From NCBI GenBank assembly GCA_014191855.1, contig BJHF01000004.1, positions 50,937 to 114,936 on the forward strand: a stretch of DNA of 64,000 nucleotides. The letters are read 5' to 3'. Within the stretch, counting starts at the first letter, position 1, and each line of letters opens with the position of its first letter. The position numbers were made by a program, and so were the translations under genes. Below the pieces are notes generated by a model. It was given only the letters and a program-made list of their open reading frames with translations, did not search any database and was not told the DNA's origin. The DNA comes from Deltaproteobacteria bacterium. GTDB lineage: Bacteria > Myxococcota_A > UBA796 > SXON01. Below, piece after piece: positions 54,960 to 63,238 of the stretch.

Positions 54960-55483
54960 TCTCCGTCCGTCGCGCGCGCCGAGGCTACGCGATGTTGGTC
55001 GCGTTGATCCTCATCGCGATCATCACCATCATCGGCGCCACTTCGCTGAGCATCGCCGGCGTGGACCAGCGCGTCGCGAACTACACGCGTCGGCACTCTG
55101 CGATCACGACGGCGGCCGATGCGGGCGGGGAGCACGCCCGCTACCAGCTCATGTACACCCTCCCGGAAAACGAGGGGTGGGACACGGGGGCGCCGCTTGT
55201 GTTTGTGGAAGAGACGGAGAGCGAAGACTGGTTCGAGGGAGAGAACACGGCGTTGCCCTTGGGTACCTACGATGTCACGGCCTCGTTCGCGAAGTGCGGT
55301 TCGCCCCCGAAGGGGTACAGCACGGAAGAGGGCAATCAGGGCTTCCGGTCGGACTACTGGGAGATGGAAACGCACTCTTGGTTCGAGTCGGCATCCTCGG
55401 CGGATGCGCAGGTAAACCCCTCAGAAGCTCGTGTCGCGACCATGCTCCGAAAGGTCATGCGCGGCTCGTGCAAGGTTCGGTGA
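54950..55483 (+). CDS. pilX: PilX-like minor pilin
   Basis: 177 residues. ATG at 54950 overlaps the pilW end by ten bases. N-terminus ARRGYAMLVALILIAIITIIG has the arginine-rich leader and hydrophobic helix of PilX_N (Gly/Tyr cleavage, no Glu at +5, as for many PilX). The rest is short and Cys-poor except CGSPPKG and GSCKVR. Next gene is pilY1. Confidence 0.82.
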   Translation: MAVISVRRARRGYAMLVALILIAIITIIGATSLSIAGVDQRVANYTRRHSAITTAADAGGEHARYQLMYTLPENEGWDTGAPLVFVEETESEDWFEGENTALPLGTYDVTASFAKCGSPPKGYSTEEGNQGFRSDYWEMETHSWFESASSADAQVNPSEARVATMLRKVMRGSCKVR

Positions 55484-55487
55484 TCCC

Positions 55488-58400
55488 ATGAGCCCACGCA
55501 TTCTGCCGACCGCGGCCCTCCTCTTGCTGGCGCTTCCGGGCACCGCGTTTGCGGGCAGCTCGGCTTCGGTCGCGGAGGCGCTGTCGACCAAACAGGCCGT
55601 TCCGCCGTCGGTGATCTTTGTCATTGATCGCTCCGCCGACATGAGCTCGCCGTGCTTCTCCGGCAGCACCACGACCTGCCTCGAAGACGCGCTGGACATC
55701 GTGAAGCAGATGTCGCGCCACTATGACGACGTGAAGTTCGGCGTGGTCGGCACGGCCGACGATTCCTCGACGGCCGACTACTACCCGATTGCGCCGGTTG
55801 GCAGCAGCTATTCCCAGATCGCGAGCGCGATCTCCGGCGTCACCGCATCGTCGGGGACCACCCGGAACCTCAGCGAAACCCTCGACAGCGTGAGCCGCAC
55901 GTACCTCGAGCTCACGACGGCCGAAAACTGGACCGATGACGACGGCGACGGCTTTGACGGCGACTGGGGGGAGACGCCCTTCGCGTACTACTGCTCGAAC
56001 GTGTACATCGTGGTGCTCACCTCCGGCCGACCGGTGGACGACGACACGGCCGACTCTGGCGCGGCCTCCGCGGCCCCGCTGGTCGACATTCAGTGCGATG
56101 CCTCGGGCTACGTCGGTACCACGGTGCTGGATACCGAGTGCCGCTACGACAACGTCGTTACCCACATGTACAACCACGATCATTCCTCGCTCACCGACAC
56201 GCAGCGGGTGCCGGTTTCCACGATCGCGCTGGGGTTGGACACGGCGAGCAGCACCGACGACTCCATCGGCGACGCCGTGTTCCAGAGCGCCGCGGACAAC
56301 ACCGACAGCGACGGGATCTACACCAACGCCTCCACGAAGGAAGAAGCGGTCAGCGGGATGTTGACCGTCATGGCGGATCTGATGTCGGGCATCTACGCCC
56401 GTTCCAACCCGGTGATCGCCCAGAACGGCGAATACCTGCTCTACACCTACTACGAGATGACCGGCGACAACCCGCTCGCGGAAGGCCACGTGCTGGCCTA
56501 CGAGATCGACAGCGATCCCGCGAGCTCGACTTACGGAGAGATCGTTTACTACGCCGGGGATCCGTACGACGACTACCTCGGCGCCGTTTGGGATGGCGGC
56601 TGGTTGTTGTACTCCCGCGTGGCCGATCACGCGGAGCTCAACAACGACGACATGGACGGGTTCAACCAGCGGGACATCTACTTCTACGACACCACCTACG
56701 CCAAGTGGATGTCGGGGGACGCCGCCGATCGCCGCCTGAGCTTCGACCAGGAGATGGTGGATGTGACCGGCTCGCAATCGCTCGTGAGCCTCGTGCTCGA
56801 CGACTCGGTGGACGGATCGACCGGCTTGCCCGCGGCCCCCGAGTACGATCTGAATCGCGACGACGTGGTGAACGCCGACGACGTGCAGTCCCTGGTGGAC
56901 TTCACCCGCGGCGTGGCCGAGACCGAATTCCGCTACCTCGACCTTGAGCGTGGTCGGTGGAAGCTGCAGGACTCCCCGTACAGCACCCCCACGGTGGTGA
57001 CCAAGCGCAGCGAAACCTACTCGAACAGCACCTCCTACCGCACCTTCCTCGACCTCATCGAGGCGGAGGAGATGCCGGACGTCGTGCTCATCGCGGCCAA
57101 CGATGGCCTGCTCCATGCCTTCGCGCTCACCGACGACGAAAACACGCCGACGGACGACGAGTCCGGCGAAGAAATGTGGGCTTGGGTGCCCGACACCCTC
57201 ATCTTGCGGGATCGTGGCAACGAGTGGGCCAACGGGCTCGTGGACTCGATGCTCTACGGGCGCACCTACCTGTTCGACGGCACGCCCGTCGTGGAAGACG
57301 TGTGGATTGACGCTGACGATGACCAGGTGAAAGACTGCGGCGTAGATCTTGACGATTGCGAGTGGCGTCGTGTGGTGGTGGTGCAGCAGAGCTTCGGCGG
57401 CTCCCGCACCCTTGCGCTCGACATCACCTACACGGACTCGCCGACGTTCCTCTGGGAGCAGACGAACACCAGCGACTACAGCGCGATGGGCTACACGACG
57501 AGCCGGCCGAGCATCTTCAACGTGTTCGACTACTCTGACTCGTCGAACCCCACGGATCGCTGGGTGGCGATGTGGGGCGGCGGTCGCGCCGCCGAGTACT
57601 CCGAGGGATCCACCAACTACTACAACTCGGTGGAAGCCAACCTCTATATGTGGGCGATGCAGGATTCTGCGTTCTCCACGAGCTCCACGCTGTTCTCGGT
57701 GGCCGGCGACAACATCGGCTCCGAGCACCCCGACTACGCGGCCGCAAGCTCCTCGCTCGACCTCGATGCGGACGGTCGGCTCGAGTACACCTACATCTCC
57801 GCGCCTCCCGCGGTCGTGGACGTGGACTCCGACGGCGACGCCGATGTGGCCTACTTCCCGGTTACCCTCGCCTACGATCCGGACTATGGCCCGGGCAGCA
57901 CCAGCGGCACGCAGGGGCAGTCGTACATCTACAAGGCGCTGATCAGCCAGACCGATCCGGACGACCTTGAATGGTGCGAATTCTACGATCCCGTGGATGG
58001 CGCGGAGCCGACGGCCGACACGGGATCTAGCACCGCGATTGCCTACGGCAGCCGTCCCGAGATCTACTACTCGATCACGACGTCGTGGATGGGGGATGGG
58101 CACCTGGGCGTGTACTGGGGCAGCGGCTCGCCGTTCGAGGGCAACACCGACAGCACACCGGGCGTGTTCTTCTTCATGACGGACACCTCGCCGGCCACCT
58201 GCAGCACCGCGAAGGCGCTTCCGTGCGGCTCGGAAGAGGGCGGGTTCTACCAGTTGGCTTCCGGCGAGCGGCTCACCAGCGATCCGCTGGTGTACGGCGG
58301 GGTGGTGTACTTCGCGACCTACACCCCCGACGCTGACGTGTGCACCCAGGGGGAGGGCCGGATCTACGGCTTGAACTACGAGGATTGCGGGCAGGGGCTC

Positions 58401-58592
58401 GACACGACGGGAGACGGCGAAGCCTCAACGGCAGACGATGACTACATCTCGGCGACGGGCTTTGTGTCGAACGTCGCCGTGGGCAGCAACGGGAAGCTGT
58501 ACTACTCGGCGGGCACGGAGATCCTGGCGATCGACTCGGTCAGCGACCCATTTGCGGGAACCGCGCTCGTGGGCTGGATGGAGATGTACTGA
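55488..58592 (+). CDS. pilY1: PilY1/PilC-type type IV pilus tip adhesin
   Basis: 1034 residues. ATG at 55488 gives a signal peptide (MSPRILPTAALLLLALPGTAFA); the earlier start overlaps pilX. N-terminal vWA-like region begins VIFVIDRSADMSSPC. C-terminal half holds the seven-bladed PilC/PilY1 propeller (VVVVQQSFGGSRTLALDI, ADVAYFPVTL, LVGWMEMY). Ca-binding-type loops: LNRDDVVNADDVQSL and DVDSDGDAD. PilY1 sits at the pilus tip, primes assembly and adheres to surfaces. Last gene of the operon; converges with the M23 gene 14 bases on. Confidence 0.9.
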   Translation: MSPRILPTAALLLLALPGTAFAGSSASVAEALSTKQAVPPSVIFVIDRSADMSSPCFSGSTTTCLEDALDIVKQMSRHYDDVKFGVVGTADDSSTADYYPIAPVGSSYSQIASAISGVTASSGTTRNLSETLDSVSRTYLELTTAENWTDDDGDGFDGDWGETPFAYYCSNVYIVVLTSGRPVDDDTADSGAASAAPLVDIQCDASGYVGTTVLDTECRYDNVVTHMYNHDHSSLTDTQRVPVSTIALGLDTASSTDDSIGDAVFQSAADNTDSDGIYTNASTKEEAVSGMLTVMADLMSGIYARSNPVIAQNGEYLLYTYYEMTGDNPLAEGHVLAYEIDSDPASSTYGEIVYYAGDPYDDYLGAVWDGGWLLYSRVADHAELNNDDMDGFNQRDIYFYDTTYAKWMSGDAADRRLSFDQEMVDVTGSQSLVSLVLDDSVDGSTGLPAAPEYDLNRDDVVNADDVQSLVDFTRGVAETEFRYLDLERGRWKLQDSPYSTPTVVTKRSETYSNSTSYRTFLDLIEAEEMPDVVLIAANDGLLHAFALTDDENTPTDDESGEEMWAWVPDTLILRDRGNEWANGLVDSMLYGRTYLFDGTPVVEDVWIDADDDQVKDCGVDLDDCEWRRVVVVQQSFGGSRTLALDITYTDSPTFLWEQTNTSDYSAMGYTTSRPSIFNVFDYSDSSNPTDRWVAMWGGGRAAEYSEGSTNYYNSVEANLYMWAMQDSAFSTSSTLFSVAGDNIGSEHPDYAAASSSLDLDADGRLEYTYISAPPAVVDVDSDGDADVAYFPVTLAYDPDYGPGSTSGTQGQSYIYKALISQTDPDDLEWCEFYDPVDGAEPTADTGSSTAIAYGSRPEIYYSITTSWMGDGHLGVYWGSGSPFEGNTDSTPGVFFFMTDTSPATCSTAKALPCGSEEGGFYQLASGERLTSDPLVYGGVVYFATYTPDADVCTQGEGRIYGLNYEDCGQGLDTTGDGEASTADDDYISATGFVSNVAVGSNGKLYYSAGTEILAIDSVSDPFAGTALVGWMEMY

Positions 58593-58606
58593 GCGAAGAG
58601 CCGGTT

Positions 58607-59539
58607 CTACCGGCCTTCGTCCTCGGGCAGGTAGGGGTAGGGGTCCACCTTCTCCCCGTCGATGTCCAGCTCATAGTGGCAATGCGGCCCCGTGGAGTTG
58701 CCGGAGCTGCCGACGAGCGCCACGGTTTCGCCGGCCAGCACCTCATCGCCTACCGCCACGAGCAGGTGCGATGCGTGGCAGTACCGGGTGGTAATGCCCT
58801 CGCCGTGATCGATCTCCACCATGCGGCCGCAGCCGTGGGACCAATCCGCCCACACCACCACGCCCGCGCCAGTAGCCAGGATCGGGCTCCCGTATTCCGC
58901 AGCGATGTCCAGCCCGCCGTGGAACTTCCAGCGGCTCCGGCCGAAGGGGTTGCGCCGCCAGCCGAAGCTGCTGGAAACGGGGCCATCGGCCGGCCAGAGC
59001 TGGGGCATCGCCTCGCTCGCGGCTTGCACCCGCGCCAGATTCAGATCAAGCTCGTCGAGATCGATCGCTCGGAGCTCCGCAAAGAGCTGCTCTGCCGTAA
59101 TCGAAGGAGCGCCGGCCGCTCCTGCGCCGACAACCCCCCGGATCCAGTCCTCGCGGGCGGCCATCGCGTCTTCGTCGAGCGGGCCGAACCCGGGGAGCGC
59201 GCCGCGCGCCGCCAGCCCGCGCAGCGTTTCGTCATAGGCGCGCACCCGACGAATGAGCGGCTCAAGCTCCGCAAGCTGCGCGCGATCCGCTTCCACTTGC
59301 GAGCGTAGGGAGAGGTTCTCCGCAACGAGATCATCGTGACCGAGCACGCGCGAGAGCGTGGAGGCCTGCACCACCGCCGCGAGCAGCAGGCCGGCGATCA
59401 CGACGCCCGCTCCGGTGGCGGCGAGCCGCGCGTGACGCAGCGAAAATGAGCGTTCGACCACGTTCCCACGCCCGCCGTCCGGAACGACCATCACCGTGAA
59501 GCGTGGCTCGGGCGGCGGGGCCTCGGGGCGCCCAGCCAT
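58607..59539 (-). CDS. Membrane-anchored M23 peptidase
   Basis: 310 residues. Cytoplasmic N-terminus with Pro-rich start (MAGRPEAPPPEPRFTVMVVP), one helix (about 45-65, AATGAGVVIAGLLLAAVVQ), a coiled-coil segment (about 70-130), then the LytM/M23 domain with HGGLDIAAEYGSPI (zinc His and Asp, about 220) and PHCHYELDIDG (HxH, about 290). Such proteins cut or regulate peptidoglycan cutting, as NlpD/EnvC/MepM do. ATG at 59539 overlaps the PP2C stop (TGATG). Confidence 0.9.
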   Translation of the reverse strand: MAGRPEAPPPEPRFTVMVVPDGGRGNVVERSFSLRHARLAATGAGVVIAGLLLAAVVQASTLSRVLGHDDLVAENLSLRSQVEADRAQLAELEPLIRRVRAYDETLRGLAARGALPGFGPLDEDAMAAREDWIRGVVGAGAAGAPSITAEQLFAELRAIDLDELDLNLARVQAASEAMPQLWPADGPVSSSFGWRRNPFGRSRWKFHGGLDIAAEYGSPILATGAGVVVWADWSHGCGRMVEIDHGEGITTRYCHASHLLVAVGDEVLAGETVALVGSSGNSTGPHCHYELDIDGEKVDPYPYLPEDEGR

Positions 59540-60300
59540 CAGCCGACCTCGTCGACCCGGGCGATCACGGTGGTGATGTTGTCGTCGCCGCCCCGATCGC
59601 AGGCGAGCTGCACGAGGTGCCGGCATGCGTCCTGGGGCGACATGGCGCGCACGGTTTCCCCCATGTCGGCCGGCTCCACGAGGTTCGAGAGGCCATCGCT
59701 GCACAGCACGAACTTGTCGCCGCGGCGGGTGGCGCGAACCTGAATGTCTACCTCGACATCTTCGAGGTACCCCAGGGAGCGGGTGATCACGTTCTTGAGC
59801 TTGTGGGTGCGCGCCTGGTCGGGCGTGAGGAGCCCCGCCCGGATGCGCTCGTTCACGAGGGAGTGATCCTCGGTGAGCTGCTCGATGCGCCCATCGCGCA
59901 CGAGGTAGCCGCGGCTATCGCCCACGTGCGCCAGGTACGCATTGTTGCGATCGAACAACAACACGAGGCAGGTTGTGCCCATGCCGTGGTACTCGGGCTC
60001 CGCCGCAGCTTTTTCGAAGATCCGCTTTCCGGCGAGGCGCACCGCGTACCGCAGGCGTTCGCGGGCGAATTCCACGTCGCCCTCCTCCCGGGCCGCGTCG
60101 ATCTCCGGGGTGATCGTGGATCCCTGCAGCACTTCTTCGACCGTGTTCACGGCGATGGCGCTCGCAAACTCGCCGCCCGCGTGTCCGCCCATGCCATCGC
60201 AGACCACAAACAACGACAGCTCGTCGTTGATGAGGTAATTATCCTCATTGTTCGTGCGTTTTACGCCGACGTCGGTGATGCCGCAGGAGGTGATACGCAT
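59539..60300 (-). CDS. PP2C-family Ser/Thr protein phosphatase
   Basis: 253 residues. Bacterial PppA/Stp-type catalytic domain with all metal-binding segments: TDVGVKRTNNEDNY, VCDGMGGHAGGEFAS, GTTCLVLLF, AHVGDSRGYL, TRSLG, LCSDGLSNLV and GGDDNITTVIARV. It dephosphorylates Ser/Thr targets of eukaryote-like kinases; the kinase genes at 1-4215 are possible counterparts but too far to link. Cotranscribed with the M23 gene. Confidence 0.93.
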   Translation of the reverse strand: MRITSCGITDVGVKRTNNEDNYLINDELSLFVVCDGMGGHAGGEFASAIAVNTVEEVLQGSTITPEIDAAREEGDVEFARERLRYAVRLAGKRIFEKAAAEPEYHGMGTTCLVLLFDRNNAYLAHVGDSRGYLVRDGRIEQLTEDHSLVNERIRAGLLTPDQARTHKLKNVITRSLGYLEDVEVDIQVRATRRGDKFVLCSDGLSNLVEPADMGETVRAMSPQDACRHLVQLACDRGGDDNITTVIARVDEVG

Positions 60301-60744
60301 GAGCTAAGTCTCGCGTAGCGCGGTGGCCGCCGATCCGCCAAAGGTGCCGCGCGACATTGTGTCATCTGAGGCGGCTTGACGGGATCGCCGTGCAGGACGC
60401 GGCGCCTCGGGGCGGGCGTCTCGGGGGGTGGACCCTGGGCTCGCGCGGGCGGAGGCAGAAGAACACAGGTTAATGCTGGGGCCTGCCGGTGTAGACCGGC
60501 GCCACGCTCGCAGCGCAGCGCCGCTCGGAGGCGACGGCCTACACCGTCACCCGGCCCAGCAGCGCCCTTGACCACCGGCTACCGACCCGCTGAGACGAGA
60601 GCGAGAACCCCGAGAATCCCGCGAGGTCTGGCTGCAACGGCGGCGTTGCGTTGGTGCAGTGCCCAGCCCTTCCCCTCGGGCCCCCGCCGCGGGAACGTGG
60701 CCCGATGGTGGATGGGGGCGGGCGACGATGCGGCGATGCGCCGC
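60301..60744. other. 444-base intergenic stretch upstream of the PP2C operon
   Basis: No convincing gene. GCCGGT (60485-60490) and ACCGGC (60495-60500) form a small hairpin around GTAG; a related CCTACACCG at 60538-60546 could pair with it over a longer loop. Otherwise only GC-rich unremarkable sequence; the PP2C promoter should be near 60310-60370. Confidence 0.4.
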
Positions 60745-61551
60745 CTACGGCAGTGTCGCTGCCGCTGCCGCTGCCGCGATCCGCCGCCAGCCCGCAAGAT
60801 CGATCTGTTCGGCGCGGGAGCCAGGATCGATGTTCGCGGCGGCGCAAAGCGCGATTGCGCCCTCTCGGCCGAGGCTGGAGCCGAAGGCGTTGGTCAGGGT
60901 CTTGCGGCGTGCGGAGAAGCCGAGGCGTACGATTCGGTCGAACAGCTCGGCGGTGGACGCACCGAAGTCCGGCGTTGGGTGCGGCGTGAAGCCGACCACC
61001 GCGCTGTGCACCTTCGGAGCGGGATGGAAGGCCTCGGGAGGAAGGGAAACGAGGCGTTCCACGCGGGCACGCGCCTGGATCTGCACCGATAGCGACCCGT
61101 AGACCTTCGAGCCGCTGGCCGACTCGATCCGGTCGGCCACCTCGCGTTGGAACATCAGCGCCATCGGAACGCGGAGGGTGAGCAGCCGCAGGCAGAGGGG
61201 CGTTGCGACGTTGTACGGCAGGTTCGCGACGACACGGTCGACCGCTGGGAGCGGCAGCCGGAGCGCGTCCCCCTCCATGAGCTCCACCGTGGGCACAATC
61301 TCGGGCAGCGCGGCGGCAAGATCGCGATCCAGCTCCATCGCAACGACATGCGCGCCGGCGCGCGCGAGCGAGGCCGTGAGCACGCCCAGGCCGGGCCCGA
61401 TTTCCAGCACCCGCTCGCCGGGACGTACGCCGGCCCGAAGCACGATGGTGTCGGCCAGCGCGTCGGAAACGAGGAAGTTCTGCCCGAAGCGCCGGCGCGC
61501 CCGTCCCTCCAACTCGCGGAGCCGCTGTGCGGGGTGCACGGTGAATGTCAT
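60745..61551 (-). CDS. rsmA: 16S rRNA dimethyladenosine transferase
   Basis: 268 residues. Seen: RRRFGQNFLVSD near the N-terminus, SAM-binding VLEIGPGLGVLTASL, and catalytic NLPYNVATPL. Dimethylates two adenines in helix 45 of 16S rRNA. ATG at 61551 overlaps the tsaD stop (ATGA), which fixes it. The tail is rich in Ala. Confidence 0.95.
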   Translation of the reverse strand: MTFTVHPAQRLRELEGRARRRFGQNFLVSDALADTIVLRAGVRPGERVLEIGPGLGVLTASLARAGAHVVAMELDRDLAAALPEIVPTVELMEGDALRLPLPAVDRVVANLPYNVATPLCLRLLTLRVPMALMFQREVADRIESASGSKVYGSLSVQIQARARVERLVSLPPEAFHPAPKVHSAVVGFTPHPTPDFGASTAELFDRIVRLGFSARRKTLTNAFGSSLGREGAIALCAAANIDPGSRAEQIDLAGWRRIAAAAAAATLP

Positions 61552-62534
61552 GGTCCAACCTCCCATCGGGCGCGTGCGGTGCAGTCCAGAGTCCAGGGGG
61601 GCGCGCCGGCGGCGAGCCGCAGGGCCGCTACATTGCCGATCATCGCCGCGTTGTCGGTACAACGCCGCTTCGGGGGGAGGTATACGTCGAGCCCGGTCGC
61701 GACGAGCGCCTCGCGGAGCCGGGTGTTGGCGGCGGCGCCCCCGCCGATGGCGATCCGGCGGCACCCGGTGAGGGCCACGCCCTGCTCCACCCGATCCACG
61801 AGGTACCGCGCCACCGTGTCCTGGAACGACGCGGCGACATCCTCGGGTGGCGTTTCGGGATGGCGCTCGATCCAGGTGCGAACGGCTGTTTTGAGGCCGG
61901 AGAAGCTCAGGTCCATGGGGCGCCCGGCGGGGCGGGGGTGCGGGAACACCACCGCCTTTGGATTGCCCGCCCGCGCCAGCGCTTCGACGCGCGGACCGCC
62001 TGGGTAGCCGAGGCCCAGCATGCGGGCGACCTTGTCGAAGGCCTCGCCGACCGCGTCGTCGGTGGTTTGGCAGAGCGCCCGATAGTCGCCCACGGCTCGT
62101 GCTTCGTAAAGCGTGGTGTGCCCTCCCGAAACGACGAGCGATAGGAACGGGAAGGCCGGCGCGGGATCCTCCAGCAACGCGCTCAACAGGTGACCTTCGA
62201 GGTGATTGACGCCGTAAAACGGCACACCCCAGCCCAGCGCCGCCGACTTCCCGAAGGAGAGGCCCACGAGCACGGCGCCGATCAAGCCCGGGCCGGCGGT
62301 GGTCGCTACGACGTCTGGGCGCTCCAGCCCGGCCTCCGCGAGCGCCGCGCGCACCGTCGGCACCATCTGCTCGGCGTGGGCGCGGGACGCGAGCTCGGGG
62401 ACTACGCCGCCAAAGCGGGCGTGCATCGCCTGCGAATGTACGATATCCACCAGAACGCGATTGCGACCCTGCTCGCGGCGCACCACGGCAACGGCGGTCT
62501 CGTCGCAGCTGGTTTCAATCGCGAGTACGTTCAC
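61548..62534 (-). CDS. tsaD: tRNA N6-adenosine threonylcarbamoyltransferase
   Basis: 328 residues. Conserved start LAIETSCDETAVAVV, FGGVVPELASRAHAEQ, metal ligands in VNHLEGHLLSA (His about 107 and 111), SGGHTTLYE, and IAIGGGAAANTRL. Adds the threonylcarbamoyl group of t6A37 in tRNA, using TsaB and TsaE. GTG at 62534. Confidence 0.96.
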   Translation of the reverse strand: MNVLAIETSCDETAVAVVRREQGRNRVLVDIVHSQAMHARFGGVVPELASRAHAEQMVPTVRAALAEAGLERPDVVATTAGPGLIGAVLVGLSFGKSAALGWGVPFYGVNHLEGHLLSALLEDPAPAFPFLSLVVSGGHTTLYEARAVGDYRALCQTTDDAVGEAFDKVARMLGLGYPGGPRVEALARAGNPKAVVFPHPRPAGRPMDLSFSGLKTAVRTWIERHPETPPEDVAASFQDTVARYLVDRVEQGVALTGCRRIAIGGGAAANTRLREALVATGLDVYLPPKRRCTDNAAMIGNVAALRLAAGAPPWTLDCTARARWEVGP

Positions 62535-62557
62535 CGGGGAGGCGGCTAACGCGCCAC

Positions 62558-63238
62558 CTAGTGCTCGTCGTCGTCCTCGCCGTACGGGCAGGCGGTGTCG
62601 TCGCCGTCGCCGTCGGTATCCTCGCCGTCGTCCCCGTCGCCCGTGCCGATCACGTCGTCGGCCGCGCTGGCCTGGAGCCAGGCCCCATCCGCTCGCTCGG
62701 ACGCGGAGAGTTGACCGTCCTCATCGAGGTCGGCGAAGAGGCTGCTGCCGGAGCGCAGGGCGGCGACGATGAGCCCGTAGGCTTCGGAGCCCGGCGCCAG
62801 TGGAGAGGGGCCATCGAGCATGCCTTCACCGAGCCAGCCCGGCGTGCCAAGCTCGAACACCCAGCTTCCGGTCAGCGCAACGGGCTCTTCGGCCATGAGC
62901 GAGAGCGTGCCCACGTCGATCGCGCCCTGGATCTGGGCGCCGTCGTCGCGCAGGAACGATAGCTCCAACGCCGAAGATGCGCCGATAGACATCACGCATG
63001 CGTCGGAGCTGGGCACCGGGAGCGCATTCTCGGCGAGCAGGTCGACGGCGCCGACGTCGGTGACCATCTCAAGCTGCGCGCCGCATCCGGCTGTCACCTC
63101 GCTCACGTGCATCCGGGCGGTCGTGACTTGCGCACCATCCACGGGCGCCAACCGCGCAGCCACGCTCGGGGGATTGCCGATGGCGATGCCGTCGTGATCG
63201 GGCGCCTCGATGCAGGCGAGCAGCAGGATGAACATCAT
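62558..63238 (-). CDS. Putative lipoprotein with EF-hand-like site
   Basis: 226 residues. Leader MMFILLLAC with a lipobox; ATGA overlap with the preceding gene and GAGGG six bases before the second ATG fix the start to 63238 or 63235. Mature part unknown, with CGAQLEMV and CVMSIG, an EF-hand-like loop DLDEDGQLSASE (about 178-189) and an acidic Asp/Gly-rich C-terminus ending ACPYGEDDDEH. Likely a Ca-binding envelope protein. 23 bases upstream of tsaD. Confidence 0.7.
   Translation of the reverse strand: MMFILLLACIEAPDHDGIAIGNPPSVAARLAPVDGAQVTTARMHVSEVTAGCGAQLEMVTDVGAVDLLAENALPVPSSDACVMSIGASSALELSFLRDDGAQIQGAIDVGTLSLMAEEPVALTGSWVFELGTPGWLGEGMLDGPSPLAPGSEAYGLIVAALRSGSSLFADLDEDGQLSASERADGAWLQASAADDVIGTGDGDDGEDTDGDGDDTACPYGEDDDEH

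Noticed and set aside
55455..58103. 882-residue minus-strand frame opposite pilY1
   Set aside because: Antisense of a well-supported gene; no recognisable domain.
60301..60744. Protein gene or structured RNA upstream of PP2C
   Set aside because: Frames look like GC-driven shadows; the small hairpins are too weak to call an RNA gene.
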